A DNA stretch of 64,000 nucleotides from Okapia johnstoni (taxonomy: Eukaryota > Chordata > Mammalia > Artiodactyla > Giraffidae): positions 32,512,001 through 32,576,000 of the forward strand of contig CM044309.1 in assembly GCA_024291935.2 (NCBI GenBank), given 5' to 3'. Shown piece by piece: positions 11,241-23,679 of the stretch (its first letter is position 1; each line of letters opens with the position of its first letter). Made by a program: the position numbers and the translations under genes. The notes beneath the pieces were generated by a model. The model saw nothing but the letters and a program-made list of their open reading frames with translations, searched no databases and had not been told where the DNA came from.

Positions 11241-12503
11241 GACTGGGTGAAATGGAAACTAGAAAGAGAGATTAGAAAGGAAGACTTTGGGATCAAGTGG
11301 ATTCTGTTATGTGACATTTGAAAAACTACTTAGTGCTACTTAAATTATTATATAGACCTTTGTTTTCAACGGATAAAATGGTAATTCCTTTTAGCTTATA
11401 GAATAACATGGGAATTGAAAGAAATATACACATAAAGTCTTTTATATCATGTTTCACACATAATAAGTCCTATACATGATAAGTATGATGACAATTATGA
11501 TTAAAGAATGAAATAGTATGTCCAGAAGATGAAATCATTTATGTGGGAAAAATATTTTTCCCTTTCTAGAGAGAATAACTGACAGTGTAAAAACTCTTCC
11601 CACTCTCTTTCAACTCCAGTTAATATTTTTAAAATTTTCAAACCGCAAAACTCAAGTATGCAAAAAATGTAAGTGTTTTTCCTAGTTTCTGTCCCAAACA
11701 TATGGTACCAAGAGCAGATTGGATTTTTGCAGTTTCAAGGAAAATTCGGTCACTTAAGGGTTTTTCCCAGTCACTTGCTAAATGAACTCAGTCAGTGTAT
11801 GGTTCCACACTTGCCCCCACTGTTTGGTGACCTCCAAGAATCAAAACAACTTAGCATCCAGAGTAAGACACCTGTTTCTCAGTCACCAGCCACCCTTGCT
11901 GACTTCCACTGAGGTTTGCAAAGCCCTGTTTGATCCAGGGTTTTCCTTAGACTTCCCTGGATGTCCATTGTCTCTTTACTGTCACTTATATCTGGTCCCT
12001 GTCTTCCATTCACTTCTTCCATGGACTTCCAGGCTTCTATCCATTGCTCCTTTGGCTACATGACACCATGTCACAGCTGGATTTTCTACCACAGTGTTTT
12101 ATAGCTTCAGACAACTCAGCAAGACTAACTCATCTCTCTCTACCCTGTTCCCCATGCAGGCTCATCTCTACTCTCTTTTTTTTCTTCCCTCCCTCTATCA
12201 AATGTGACTTTTATTCAACCGAAGAGCCCTTTTCTACAGCTGCACTTGTGGAACATCACATGGTACAAACAGGAGTTTTTTTTCTCAAGAATTTTTTCCC
12301 CTTTTTAAAAACATCTTATTAAATATGAGGTTGGTCCTAAAAATACAGAAAGAAAGAAATTTAAATTCACAAAACTGTATATTATCAAAAAGTCACTAAA
12401 ACACCACATTTGAATATATAAAAAGTCAAGTCCCTTTGTTGTTAAAGAAACATGCTAACTTATTTGTATTGATGGTGTGGTTTCTTCCTGTTACCAGGCT
12501 GAT
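11241..12503. other. Intergenic DNA, nothing recognised
   Basis: AT-rich, then moderately GC-balanced sequence. Overlapping frames of 79-93 codons near 11673-12322 have no recognisable domain and no splice context. Confidence 0.4.
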
Positions 12504-12534
12504 GGGGGGAGGGGACACAAAGGGGGAGAGGGGG
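12504..12534 (+). other. G-quadruplex motif
   Basis: Four G runs of 6, 4, 5 and 5 bases are separated by loops of 1, 7 and 3 bases (12504-12534). This satisfies the usual G3+N1-7 rule. It lies about 39 kb upstream of CCN3, with no gene feature nearby. Confidence 0.8.
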
Positions 12535-12859
12535 TTATTTACTTTTTTAACCTGCCTTCCCTAACAATTACTCTTATTCAATAAGAGAAAACCCAAGTAA
12601 ATTCATTTTTCTTCTACATCAGGGATCAACAAACTTCTTTTTTTCTCAGTATTTTTCAACACTGCCAACTTTTCCCTCTTTGAAACATTGCCTTCTTGCT
12701 TATTTGACTTTTTAGTCCATCTATCTCACTGATCATTCTTTCTCAGCCTCTGCAGTATACTCCTTCACTTACGTCACAATCTTGGACATTCTCTCCTATT
12801 TTCATTCTTTCTCTGGGTATCTTCATAACCTTGGCTATAAGCCATATTCTGACATTCCT

Positions 12860-13676
12860 AAAATGTGTACATCTTCTGCCCAGACTATTCCTCTGAGATC
12901 CAGGCTCATGTAAGCAATTATCTGTTTGGTATGTCTCTGGACATGTCTAATAGGCAACTCAAGGTTAACAAGACCAAACAGAGCTACTAATTTTTGTCCC
13001 CACCTGAGTCCTCTATTTTCTTAAGCTTGCCCATATAAGTGGCACCACCATCTACTTAAATACTCAAATCACCTTTGACCTTGACTTCTCTTTTCCGCAA
13101 ACCTACCAGACACACGTTAATAGTAAGTCCTAGCAACACAACCTCTAAAATATCTCTTACATCTATTCCCTCTTTTTCATTTCCACTGTGTAACTCTCAT
13201 CCAAGCCACTACCTCACTTAATTACCGAAATCACCTCCTCCCCATCTCCCTCTGCATTCCTGTCCAACTACCTTCTCTATGCAAAATCAAAAGTCATCTT
13301 TCTGATACATTAATTAAATCACATAGCTCATCTGCTTTAAAGTCTCCTATGGCTTCCTATTGCATGGAGGATAAGATGCAAACTGCCTCCCAGTCTGCCA
13401 GATCTTGAAAGACCTGCTCTGTCCTCATTTGATACATTCTTTCCCCCTTGTTCACCATCTTCCAGCCACAGCCACTTTCTGTCAGGTCCTCAGACATAGC
13501 AAGCTCTTTCTGACCTCAAGGCCTTTACATACGTAGCCTTCTCTGCTAGGAACTTTCTTTCTATGGCAATTAAATGCTCATCTTAAACTTGAGGCCCTCC
13601 ATGGATAAGACACAAAGGAGTCTGTCTTCCACCCCTGATATTACTTTCTCACCCAGCTTTGCTTCTCTTAATAGTC
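12860..13676 (+). repeat. Ancient L2-like LINE fragment
   Basis: Long diverged stretch with family phrases in order: 'ctctggacatgtctaatagg', 'ggcaccaccatctacttaaa', 'tccaagccactacctcactt', 'ccacagccactttctgtcag' and 'tcaaggcctttacatacgta'. A BovB follows at its right edge. Confidence 0.5.
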
Positions 13677-13677
13677 A

Positions 13678-14023
13678 TTCAGTTCAGTTCAGTTTAGTTG
13701 CTCAGTCGTGTCCGACTCTTTGTGACCCCATGGACTGCAGCACGCCACACCTCCTTGTCCATCACCAACTCCTGGAGTTTACTCAAACTCATGTCCATCG
13801 AGTCGGTGGTGCCATCCAACCATCTCATCCTCTGTCTTCCCCTTCTTCCACCTTCAATCTTTCCCAGCATCAGAGTGTCTTCAAATGAGTCAGTTCTTTG
13901 CATCAGGTGGCCAAAGTATTGGAGTTTCACATCAACATTAGTCCTTCCAATGAATATTCAGGACTCATTTCCTTTAGGATGGACTGGTTGGATCTCCTTG
14001 CAGTCCAAGGGACTCTCATAGAG
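13678..14023 (-). mobile_element. BovB LINE 3' fragment
   Basis: The left edge is the reversed 3' terminus with its short repeats (ttcagttcagttcagt). The body continues through 'ccatcgagtcggtggtgcca' to 'ccaagggactctcatagagc'. The antisense frame of 78 codons (13694-13930) is the real, decayed coding direction of the retrotransposon. Confidence 0.9.
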
Positions 14024-14222
14024 CTTAGTTATGATTTCTTGTTTATTTCTTATCTCTCTCTGTTTCACGAGGTCAGGATCACATTGGTCTTGTTCAGCAT
14101 TCAGTATGCATAATACCTGGTGCATAGTGACTGGTTAATAAATGAAAGTCTACTCATTAAAACAAACAAAAAAAAGATCAGTCTAGAATGTTAAATTTGA
14201 CAAAGACTATTAGAGATACTGT

Positions 14223-14447
14223 GGGGCTTCCCTGGTGGCTCAGTGGATAAAGAATCTGCCTGCAATGCAGGAGACACAGGAGACATGGATTCATTCCTTG
14301 GGTGGGGAAGATCTCCTGGAGAAGGAAATGGCAACCCACTCCAGTATTCTTGCCTGAAAAATCCTGAGGACAGAGCATCCTGGCAGGCTATAGTCCATAG
14401 AATGACAAAGAGTTGAATACGACTGAACAACTAAGCATGCACATGTA
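14223..14447 (+). repeat. Bov-tA SINE
   Basis: Head 'ggggcttccctggtggctca', Bov-A body (ggcaacccactccagtattc) and tail 'aactaagcatgcacatg'. It is immediately followed by a long TA repeat. Confidence 0.9.

Positions 14448-14450
<3 letters not shown>

Positions 14451-14512
<62 letters not shown>
14451..14512. repeat. (TA)31 microsatellite
   Basis: Uninterrupted TA dinucleotides over 62 bp, starting a few bases after the Bov-tA tail. It is self-complementary, so it can extrude cruciforms, and copy number is likely to vary between animals. Confidence 0.95.
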
Positions 14513-14515
<3 letters not shown>

Positions 14516-14534
14516 CTGCATCTCATCAAATCTC

Positions 14535-14655
14535 ACTTTGCAGATAAATACACTGAACCCCAGAGTATTGGTGAAATGAATGAAGCCATTGCTTAAATAG
14601 GATTAGAATCCAATTCTTTCATTTCCAGCCCAGGGCTGTTGGTTCTACATCACAG
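14535..14655 (-). repeat. MIR SINE fragment (tentative)
   Basis: 'gcagataaatacactgaacc' followed by 'ggattagaatccaattcttt' resembles the reverse-strand MIR core with high divergence. Confidence 0.4.
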
Positions 14656-15738
14656 AAGGCAAGGCCAAGAGATCATAGGAATAATGTTTGGTCTGTATTT
14701 TATTCCTTTTTCTTTATTAAAGCCAATATTTTCAACCTTTAAATAAGTTCCCAGAGGATGGGGACTGTCCTTTTAATTTGCCTAATGCAGCAAAAAGGAA
14801 GATAGCCACATAAACTTTTCCAGACATCTTGTTTATAGCCCTTAAGCTGGTGTCCAATAGAATTTAAATTGAATTGAACCTATTTTTAATATTTCAAACC
14901 ATCATTGGTTCATGTTTTCCATATAAAGTCTGCAGTTCCATCTTCACATTTCGCATTTCCATCGTCTTTTTCCACCATCAAGTGGTCTGGCTCTCCCATG
15001 AGTGTGGCAGCCAGATGACAAATGCTCTTCCAAATAACCCCAGGGGTGCCTTCCGCTTCTGGACCAGGGCTAGACTGCCAGCTAGGAGAGTGGGAAGAGC
15101 AGGGGTTAGAAATGGGGCACCCCACTTTACCATCCTGACTCTGTCACTAATCCCCTGTGTCCCTCTGGACAATTTGCTTTAACACCCTGGCCACAGCCCC
15201 CTGATTTGTAGAATGGAGAATTCAGAATCAAATCTTCCCAAAGTTTCCAGCCAGCTCTAACATTCTATGTGTAATTTTCTCTGTGTATTGCTACATGAAA
15301 AATAAAACTTTGCAACCTCAGATGAATTCGTCTCATCTGTCCCCCTCTCTCCTATTTAGATCTCGTTTACTTTCTTCCTTTATAATGTGACCTCCTTAAG
15401 GAATTTTAGGATTCCTAAGTATCTCAGGAATCCTTAGAATCTCTAGGTTCTAAGATTCTAATCTTAGAGAATCTTCTCAAACTCCAAATCACTCCTAAGA
15501 ATGTTCAATTGCTTTTCACCATTTTGCTTAAACCTCTTTAAATTGATATCCTGAGCAAGAAAATACTTGATGCATCATTAGGAATTGGTCACCAGTATGC
15601 AGCCTCAGCACTTGTGCCAGGAGGCAGCAGAGAGGTTAGCTTTTCTCGCCAGGAATTGCGCTTTTGGAGTATTTCTGGAAAATGCCTAAGAAACTTTCCA
15701 GACCCCTGAACTCTGTTTTTTCACTTTTGAGGGCAGTC
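14656..15738. other. Intergenic DNA with small hairpins, no gene recognised
   Basis: No repeat family recognised. Two short perfect hairpins sit close together: arms 15408-15416 with 15426-15434 (9 bp), and arms 15449-15456 with 15461-15468 (8 bp, loop TCTA). Frames near 14874-15182 on both strands lack domains. Confidence 0.4.
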
Positions 15739-15969
15739 AGACATATATTCAGGGCCTTGTTTTGGTAGCTCTGACTGTAAAGAGTCTGCCTGCAATGCAG
15801 GAGACCCAGGTTTGATCCCTGGGTTGGGAAGATCCCCTGGAGAAGGAAATGGCAACCCACCCCAGTATTCTTGCCTGGAGAATCCCCTGGACAGAGGAGC
15901 CTGGTGGGCTACAGTCCATGAGGTCGCAAAGAGTCGGACACAACTTAGTGATTGAGTATAGACATATAT
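15739..15969 (+). repeat. Bov-tA SINE with 10-bp target-site duplication
   Basis: AGACATATAT occurs at 15739-15748 and 15960-15969. The SINE between has a worn head (tagctctgactgtaaagagt) and a well-kept body (ccatggggt equivalent 'gtccatgaggtcgcaaagag'). Confidence 0.9.
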
Positions 15970-17164
15970 GCAAGCATCCAAGAAGAATGTACACTTTCCC
16001 CTAGAGTATTCCACTTCCTGCTTAAACTGATACTAAAATTACACAATCATCCTGCTTATCTAAGTCAGAGCCACTCTAGACAGGCTGCCATAAAATTAAG
16101 TCATTCATTCTTTCACTCATTTATATGTTTAACAATTTTTTTTTTCAATAGCTGCTATGTGCAAGGCATTGTGTTAGGTAGCCAGAATCTAGAAATGGAT
16201 AAGGGCACTAATCGATGTCCTCAGAAACCTTGGTCTCCTGGTAATGCTGGATAGGTAAATATGCAAGTTCAAGGTAATAAATGCTACAATTTCCTTTTAC
16301 AGACTTCATGGCTACTTTGATTGATGTATTAGGGGTCAGTGGATCTGGATTGCATCATGGTGTTTTCAGTACCCAAAACCCATAAAGACTTAATCCAGCC
16401 ATGTGTTTTGTGTGAATTACAAGAAAGGTATAAGATGGGGAGGTGAAGGAATGGTGATTTCTTCCTTATGCTACAGGGGGGTCTTGGAGAGGTGAACCAT
16501 ATTTGGATGGAGTCCAAGACACCACAGTCTTATTTTAAAGTGTCAGGTCAATGGCATACATTCCACCCAGCTGAGCTTTGATGAAAACGCTATTGCCTGC
16601 TCTCCTCATCCCAGCTCTTGAAGTCCCACTGGAGTAGATTCATGCTTTGCCATAGCGAAAATTTTCATCAAATTTAGAGGAGGAGTTCCGTAGCTTAGTG
16701 GTCCAGCTCTTAGCAGAAACCAGAGCTATGGGCTACCTCATCAGGTCTTCTTTCCTACCAACTGACACAATGCTCCATAGCACCGCTGAGTTTGTGAAAT
16801 TATCATCTCTGTAAGTAATTTGGGAAAGGAAGTTGTTTTTGTCTTACTGTGGTAGAATTTATGTGTTAGTCTACAGTGATTTCCAGTTGCCTTCATTCTT
16901 TAACTACACGACCCTACGGACTGTAGCCTGCCCGTTTCCTCTGTTCATGGTTATGAGAATCATAACTGGTAATTTCCATTTCTGGCAGTAACATCTTCTT
17001 TAAACCAACATGTGGGGGTTGCTTAATGTGAAGATTAATAGAATTGGGCAGTTAGATGGGTGGGGGTATCAGAGTCAGCATATATGCTTATCCTATCTAG
17101 ATCAACACAGGAGGTTATCTAGCTTGCATGCAGCCTCTTTGAGCAACAGAATGAATATTAACAA
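15970..17164. other. Intergenic DNA, no gene recognised
   Basis: Contains one possible ancient LINE-like phrase near 16100-16200 ('gctgctatgtgcaaggcatt') but no clear repeat boundary and no gene. Confidence 0.4.
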
Positions 17165-20100
17165 CCTCATGGCAAACTTAGACATGGGGTATCTCCTCAC
17201 AGCCACTCCAACACCACACAGCCGCTTATCCATAAGCCCCTTATCCTCTCCAACAGAGAGCAGACAGACTGAAAATCACAATCACAGAAAACTAACCAAT
17301 CTGATCACATGGACCACAGCCTTGTCTAACTCAGTGAAACTATGAGCCATGCTGTGTAGGGCCACCCAAGACGGATGGGTCATGGTGGAGAGTTCTGACA
17401 AAATGTGGTCCACTGGATAAAGGAATGGCAAACCACTTCAGTATTCTTGCCTTGAGAACCCCATGAAGCGTATGAAAAGGCAAAAAGATAAGACACTGAA
17501 AGATGAACTCCCCAGGTCGGTAGGTGACCAATATGCTACTGGAGATCAGTGGAGAAAGAATGAAGAACTCCAGAAAGAATGAAGAGACAGAGACAAAGCA
17601 AAAACAACACCCAGCTGTGGATGTGACTGGTGACAGAAGCAAAGTCCAATGCTGTGAAGAGTAATATTGCATAGGAACCTGGAATATCAGGTCCAGGAAT
17701 CAAGGTAAATTAGAAGTGGTCGAACAGGAGATGGCAAGAGTGAACGTTAATATTTTAGGAATCAGCGAACTAAAATGGACTGGAATGGGTGAATTTAACT
17801 CAGATGACTATGGGCAAGAATCCCTTAGAAGAAATGGAGCAGCCATCAGAGTCAACAAAAGAGTCCAAAATGCAGTTTCAAAAATGACAGAATGATCTCT
17901 GTTTCCAAGGCAAACCATTCACTATCACAGAAGTCCAAGTCTATGCCCTGAGCAGTAACAATGAAGAAGCTGAAGTTGAATGGTTCTATGAAGACCTACA
18001 AGACCTTTTAGAATTAATACCCAAAAAAGATGTCCTTTTCATTATAGGGGACTGGAATGCAAAAGTAGGAAGTCAAGAAACACCTGGAGTAACAGGCAAA
18101 ATTGGCCTTCGAGTACAGAATGAAGCAGAGCAAAGGCTAATAGAGTTTTTCCAGGAGAACACACTGGTCATGGAAAACACCCTCTTCCAACAACACAAGA
18201 GAAGGCTCTACACATGGACATCACCAGATGGTCAATACTGAAATCAGATTGATTATATTATTTGCAGCCAAAGATGGAGAAGCTCTATACAGTCAGCAAA
18301 AACAAGACCAGGAGCTGACTGTGGCTCAGGTCATGAACTCTTTATTGCCAAATTCAGACTTAAATGAAAGAAAGTAGGGAAAACCACTAGACCATTCAGG
18401 TATGACCTAAATCAAATCCCTTATGATTACACAGTGGAAGTGAGAAATAGATTCAAGGGTTTAGATCTGATAGAGTGTCTGAAGAACTATGTACAAAATT
18501 CATGACATTGTACAGGAGGCAGTGATCAAGACCATCCCCAAGAAAAAGAAATGCAAAAAGGCAAAATGGTTGTCTGACAACGCCTTATAAATAGCTGTGA
18601 AAAGAAGAGAAGCTAAAGGCAAAGGAGGAAAGGAAAGATATACCTATCTGAATCCAGAGTTCCAAAGAATAGCAAGGAGGGATAAGAAAGCCTTCCTCAG
18701 TGATCAATGCAAAGAAAGAGAGGAAAATAATAGAATGGGAAAGACTAGAGATCTTTTCAAGAAAATTAGAGATACCAAGGGAATATTTCATGCAAAGATG
18801 AACACAATAAAGGACAGAAATGGTGTGGACCTAACAGAAGCAGAAGACATTAAGAAGTGGCAAGAATACACTGAAGAACTATACAAAAAAAAAACTTCAT
18901 GACCCAGATAACCATGATGGTGTGATCACTCACCTAGAGCCAGACATCCTGGAATGCAAAGTCAAGTGGGCCTTAGGAAGAATCACTATGAACAAAGCTA
19001 GTGAAGGTGATGGAATTCCAGTTGAGGTATTTCAAATTCTAAAAGATGATGCTGTGAAAGTGCTGCACTCAATATGCCAGCAAATTTGGAAAACTCAGCA
19101 GTGGCCACAGGACTGGAAAAGGTCAGTTTTCATTCCAATCCCAAAGAAATGCAATGCCAAAGAATGCTCATACTACCATACAATTGCACTCATCTCACAT
19201 ACTTGCAAAGTAATGCTCAAAATTCTCCAAGCCAGGCTTCGACAGTATGTGAACTGTGAAATTACAGATGTTCAAGCTGGATTTCGAAAAGGCAGAGGAA
19301 TCAGAGATCAAATTGCCAACATCTGTTGGATCATTGAAAAAGCAAGAGAGTTCCAGGAAGACATCTACTTCTGCTTTATTAACTATGCCAAAGCCTTTGA
19401 CTGTGTGGATCACAACAAACTGTGGAAAATTCTTTAAGAGAAGGGAATACCAGACCACCTGACCTGCCTGTTGAGAAATCTGTATGCAGGTCAGGAAGCA
19501 ACAGTTAGAACTGAACGTGGAACAACAGACTGGTTCCAAATAGGGAAAGGAGTATGTCAAGTCTATATATTGTCACCCTGCTTATTTAACTTATATGCAG
19601 AGCACATCATGAGCAACTCTAGGCTGGATGAAGCACAAGCTGGAATCAAGATGCCTGGGGGAAGTATCAATAGCCTCAGATATACAGATGATACCACCCT
19701 TAAGGCAGAAAGTGAAAAAGAACTAAAGAGCCTCTTGATGAAAGTGAAAGAGGAGAGTGAAAAAGTTAGCTTAAAACTCAACATTCAGAAAACTAAGATC
19801 ATGGCATCCAATTCCATCACTTCATGGCAGATAGATGGGAAAACAGTGGAAACAGTGGCAGACTTTATTTTTTTGGGCTCCAAAATCACTGCAGATGGTG
19901 ATAGCAGCAATGAAATTAAAAGATGCTTACACCTTGTAAGAAAAGTTATGACCAACCTAGAGAGCATATCAGAAAGCAGAGACATTACTTTGACAATGAA
20001 GGTCCATCTAGTCAAAGCTATGGTTTTTCCGATAGTCATGTATGGATGTGAGAGTTGGAATATAAAGAAAGCTGAGTGCCAAAAAATTGATGCTTTTGAA

Positions 20101-20463
20101 CTGTGGTGTTGGAGAAGACTCTTGAGAGTCTCTTGGACTGCAAGGAGATCCAATCAGTACATCCTAAAGGAAATCGATAGTGAATATTCATTGGAAGGAC
20201 TGATGCTGAAGCTGAAACTCCTATACGTGGGCCACCTAATGTGAAGAACTGACTCATTTGAAAAGACCATGATGCTGGGAAGGATTGAGGGCAGGAGGAG
20301 AAGGGGGCAACAGAGGATGGGATGGTTGGATGGCATCACCGACTCAATGGACATGAGTTTGAGTAAACTCTGAAAGTTGGTGATGCACAAGGAGGCCTGG
20401 TGTGCTGCAGTCCATGGGGTCGCAAAGATTGGACACGATGGAGCAACTGAACTGAACTCAGTA
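17165..20463 (+). mobile_element. BovB (RTE) LINE, near full length, decayed
   Basis: A BovB retrotransposon of about 3.3 kb. The 5' UTR phrases (gggccacccaagacggatgg, gtattcttgccttgagaacc) precede an endonuclease region that keeps GDWNAKVG at about 18040-18070, then the reverse transcriptase. The coding strand is broken. A short in-frame loss lies near 17806. A larger deletion near 17870-17920 shifts the frame, and an A-run expansion near 18890 shifts it again. The frame is then open from 18922 to 20244 apart from one AAA-to-TAA stop at 19435-19437. At 20242-20244 a CGA arginine codon has become TGA, typical CpG decay. The palm motif reads YTDD instead of YADD near 19680. The 3' end is the short repeat 'gaactgaact'. 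The left boundary is uncertain by tens of bases. It cannot make a working protein. Confidence 0.9.
18922..20244 (+). pseudogene. BovB reverse-transcriptase remnant
   Basis: The best-preserved coding block of the element: 171 codons (18922-19437), one stop, then 269 more codons in the same frame. The first part holds fingers/palm motifs (PIPKK, QAGFRKGRG, INYAKAFDCVDH), the second SPCLFNLYAEHIM, the RYTDDTTL palm box and the C-terminal region. The YADD-box alanine is threonine here, and several stops and shifts lie outside the block, so it is a dead copy rather than an active enzyme. Confidence 0.85.
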
Positions 20464-22295
20464 GAGCAACCAATCACAGAAATTGAGCTCCCCTTGATAA
20501 AAGATAAGAACCTTAGCTCTCATGATCAATGACACTTGGACCTACAGTAGTCCATGTTCTCCTTACTCCCTCCTAAATCTTGAAGGTTTATCCTCTGGGT
20601 GGAAATTCTGGATCTCAAAGAAACTATACATCTTGTTTTGGGTTCTATCCAGCCACTGGAGAGAGATTCAGTGGTGTAAGAGTGACTTAACACTAATGAG
20701 AGTGTTGAAGAACCATCACAGTAATCTATGTAGAACTTTAGGCACTTAGGCATTTTACTCCTACTCACGTATATGTGTGTGTGTGATATATGAAATTGTA
20801 AGAAAATTTTAGCTTAAATAAACTGAATTAATTTTTTTGAGTATTGCTGTTCATTTGAATGTTAATATATTTGAAAAGGCTACCCATATTTCGTTTTTGC
20901 TTATTGTAGCAGAATTAATACAAAATGATTCACTGAAGGTCTTAGACTCCCTGCAGCTTTTCCATTTGTCCATCTCCTTTCTGCCAATTCATTGACGGTA
21001 CTTTTTCCAGCCCCATTCTTCAGCATTTATGCTTACAGCTTATTCCACATTCAAGGTTTTATGCACTTGTCTAAATTTTATAATTTTGTTGCACGGGAAT
21101 TTCCAGTTTGCCCTTTCAGAGCACAAAGCAAGCATTTTATTGAATATTTATTGAAGGAATAGATACTTGCCAAATATCCAGTGAGCTGAGTGAGAAATTG
21201 AATGCTTAGAATGAAGAGAACACAACCTCAGAACTTTGAAGTGTGTCCATAAAACTGAATTCAACCTTCAACACATGCAAAACAAATACATGAATGTAAT
21301 CTAATGCTGTAAAGGCCCATTAGCCTGTACATTTCACGTTTTAAAATTACATAATAAGATAAGGGAATACAGGGCTCTTCCAACTCGTAGATGAGAAACA
21401 CGAGGCAGAAAGCAGTGGTTTGACTGAGGTTTTTTCCCACTTAATTTCATTGCCTCTTAAAAAACGACAGAAACATTCGTGGAACAACTTTGTGCTGATT
21501 CACTCAAAAACTCAACCCCAAGCCATTGTGATTTCTCATTTCTTTTTTGGACCAAATATTTTTGTGTCTGCAAGTGAAGTAGAAGTGTAAAAGCGATTAA
21601 GAAGGATAGAGACTCCTGTACATCTGAATCAGAGAGAATTTTTTCACCCCGACTGCAAGGTAAACCCATCACTCCTTGACGAGGTGCTTTCCTTTGTTCA
21701 ACCTTCAAATTTAATACTTAGCAAAAAAAAAAAAAGGAAAGGAAAATGGTTTGAGTATAAAACAATATTCAACACACTATTAAAGTTGAGGGATGAGAAA
21801 GCAGGAGATAAAAAATTTAATATTTATGGTTACTTAATAAAGGTGGGGTTTTTTTTGCTTTTTAATTAGTTTATTTTCTATTTTTTAACTTTACAATATT
21901 GTATTTGTTTTGCTATACATTGACATAAATCTACCATGGGTGAGTTCAGAATCAATATTTTGAAAGATTGACTCCTGTTTAAATGTCAGAAAATAAATGA
22001 AACAGGCTGGGGCAGTGTTGCCAGGCCCAGGCTATGAAAATTCTAGGCAAAGTGACACTGCAAGTTGCTGTCTAGTCTGGTTTGTGACTGCTCTGGTATT
22101 GGTTCTCACTCAGAGCAGAGGGGTATGAGAACTCTACATAAGAGTCAATCATTTTAAACCTACTGTGGCGGACAATAACGATCCCCAAAGGCGGCTATGT
22201 CATAATCCCTACAGCCTGAGAACATGTTATTTTCTATACCAACAGGGACTTGGCATATTTAAAAAAAAAAAAATTTTTAAGTAGAACTTTTAAAA
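20464..22295. other. Intergenic DNA, mostly unrecognised
   Basis: No gene seen. A short stretch at about 22155-22255 ('ggcggacaataacgatcccc', 'cataatccctacagcctgag') resembles an old mammalian repeat that I cannot name. Poly-A runs occur at about 21723 and 22260. Confidence 0.4.
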
Positions 22296-22587
22296 GTTAT
22301 TTATTTATTCTTTGGCTGCTCTGGGTCTTCATTGCTGCGCTCAGTTGTTTCTCCAGTTGCAGGGAGCAAGCAGGGACTTCCTAGTCCCTAGGACTACTTG
22401 TGGTGTGTGGGCTTCTCATTGTGTGACTTCTCTGTTTCAGAGCACAGGAGTGCAGGGTCCAGTAGCTGTGGCACGTGGGCTCAGTAGTTTGCTTTGCAGC
22501 ATGTGGGAGCTGCCCGGGTCAGGGATTGAACCCCTGTCTCTTGCATTGCCAGGTGGATTCTTAACCACTGGACCAACCAGGGAAATC
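22296..22587 (-). repeat. CHR-type SINE (first of an adjacent pair)
   Basis: The reversed tail (ttatttatttattc) is on the left and the reversed tRNA head (gattcttaaccactggacca, accagggaaatccc) on the right. The 116-codon + frame at 22312 is antisense SINE sequence. Confidence 0.88.
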
Positions 22588-22853
22588 CCAGATTTTTTTT
22601 TTTTAATTTTGTTTATTTATAGCTGTGCTGGGTCTTCATTGGTGCTTGAGGGCTTTCTCTAGTTGCAGAGAGTGAGGGCTACTCTTTGTTATGGGCCCTA
22701 AAGTACAGAGACTTCAGTAGTTATGGCACACGGGCTTAGTTGCTCCACAGCATGTGGACTCTTACTGGACTGGGGATCAAACCCATGTTCTCTGCATTGG
22801 TAGACAGATTCTTATCCACTGTGCCACCTTGGGCAGTCCCCAGATTTTTTTTT
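22588..22853 (-). repeat. CHR-type SINE inserted beside another CHR SINE
   Basis: CCCAGATTTTTTTTT occurs at 22588-22602 and 22839-22853 and brackets a reversed CHR SINE (agctgtgctgggtcttcatt, ggggatcaaacccatgttct). The left copy of the duplicated site overlaps the end of the previous SINE, so this one came later. Confidence 0.85.
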
Positions 22854-23520
22854 AAACTGAAGTATAGTTGTTTACAATGTCATGTTTGTTTAAATTGTAC
22901 AACAAACTGATTCTTTCCATATTCTTTTTCATTATAGAAAATAGTTATTACAAAATGTTGGATATAGTTCCCTGTACTATAGAGTAGATCTTTTTGTTTA
23001 TATATTTTTGTTTTAACTGGCAATTTTTAAACTATTAAAGGAAACTATTTTTTTTCATATTCTTATTGGCAATTTCTCTTTCTTCTTTTTTGAAATGACT
23101 ACACATTTGTACATTTTTCTATTGATTTATTCATATTTTTCATACTAGTTTATTGGAATCCCTCACAAGTTAACATGTTAACACTTAGTCATGTACTTTG
23201 CAAATATCAGTACAATTCGTTCTTTTTCTCCTTAGTTCATTAAGATTTTTAATAGAATTTTTTTTCTTATTTTTATAGGATTAAAACTTTTATTAAATTG
23301 TTCTTTGGTGACATGCTTAGAAAATGTTGCTCCAAAGTTACACATTCATCCCTACTTATTTTCCTCCAAAACTTGATGACTTTACATTTTCCATTTAAAT
23401 ATTTTATCCATCTGAAATTCATTTTACCATATGATGCTACCTAGTGATAGAACTCGAATTTTTCTAAATTGGTAGCTGAATATACCAATACCATTTATAG
23501 AATAAGTAAAAAACATCTTA
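22854..23520 (-). repeat. L1 3' region fragment
   Basis: Reverse-strand L1 3' UTR: 'aactgaagtatagttgttta', 'tatagttccctgtactatag', and further right an older-looking part ('attttatccatctgaaattc', 'taccaataccatttatagaa'). Confidence 0.6.
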
Positions 23521-23679
23521 AGCTGTAATATCACAGAATTCATGCAGACAGTAGGATTGATATTTGAGTATTTCCCCCCAATGATGGTGCCCTCCTCATT
23601 CTCATGTGTTGAATATCCTCATAAATTCTCTCTCCTCTCCTAGGAACTGCTGCCAGGAAAGCGTCTTACAAATTAATTT

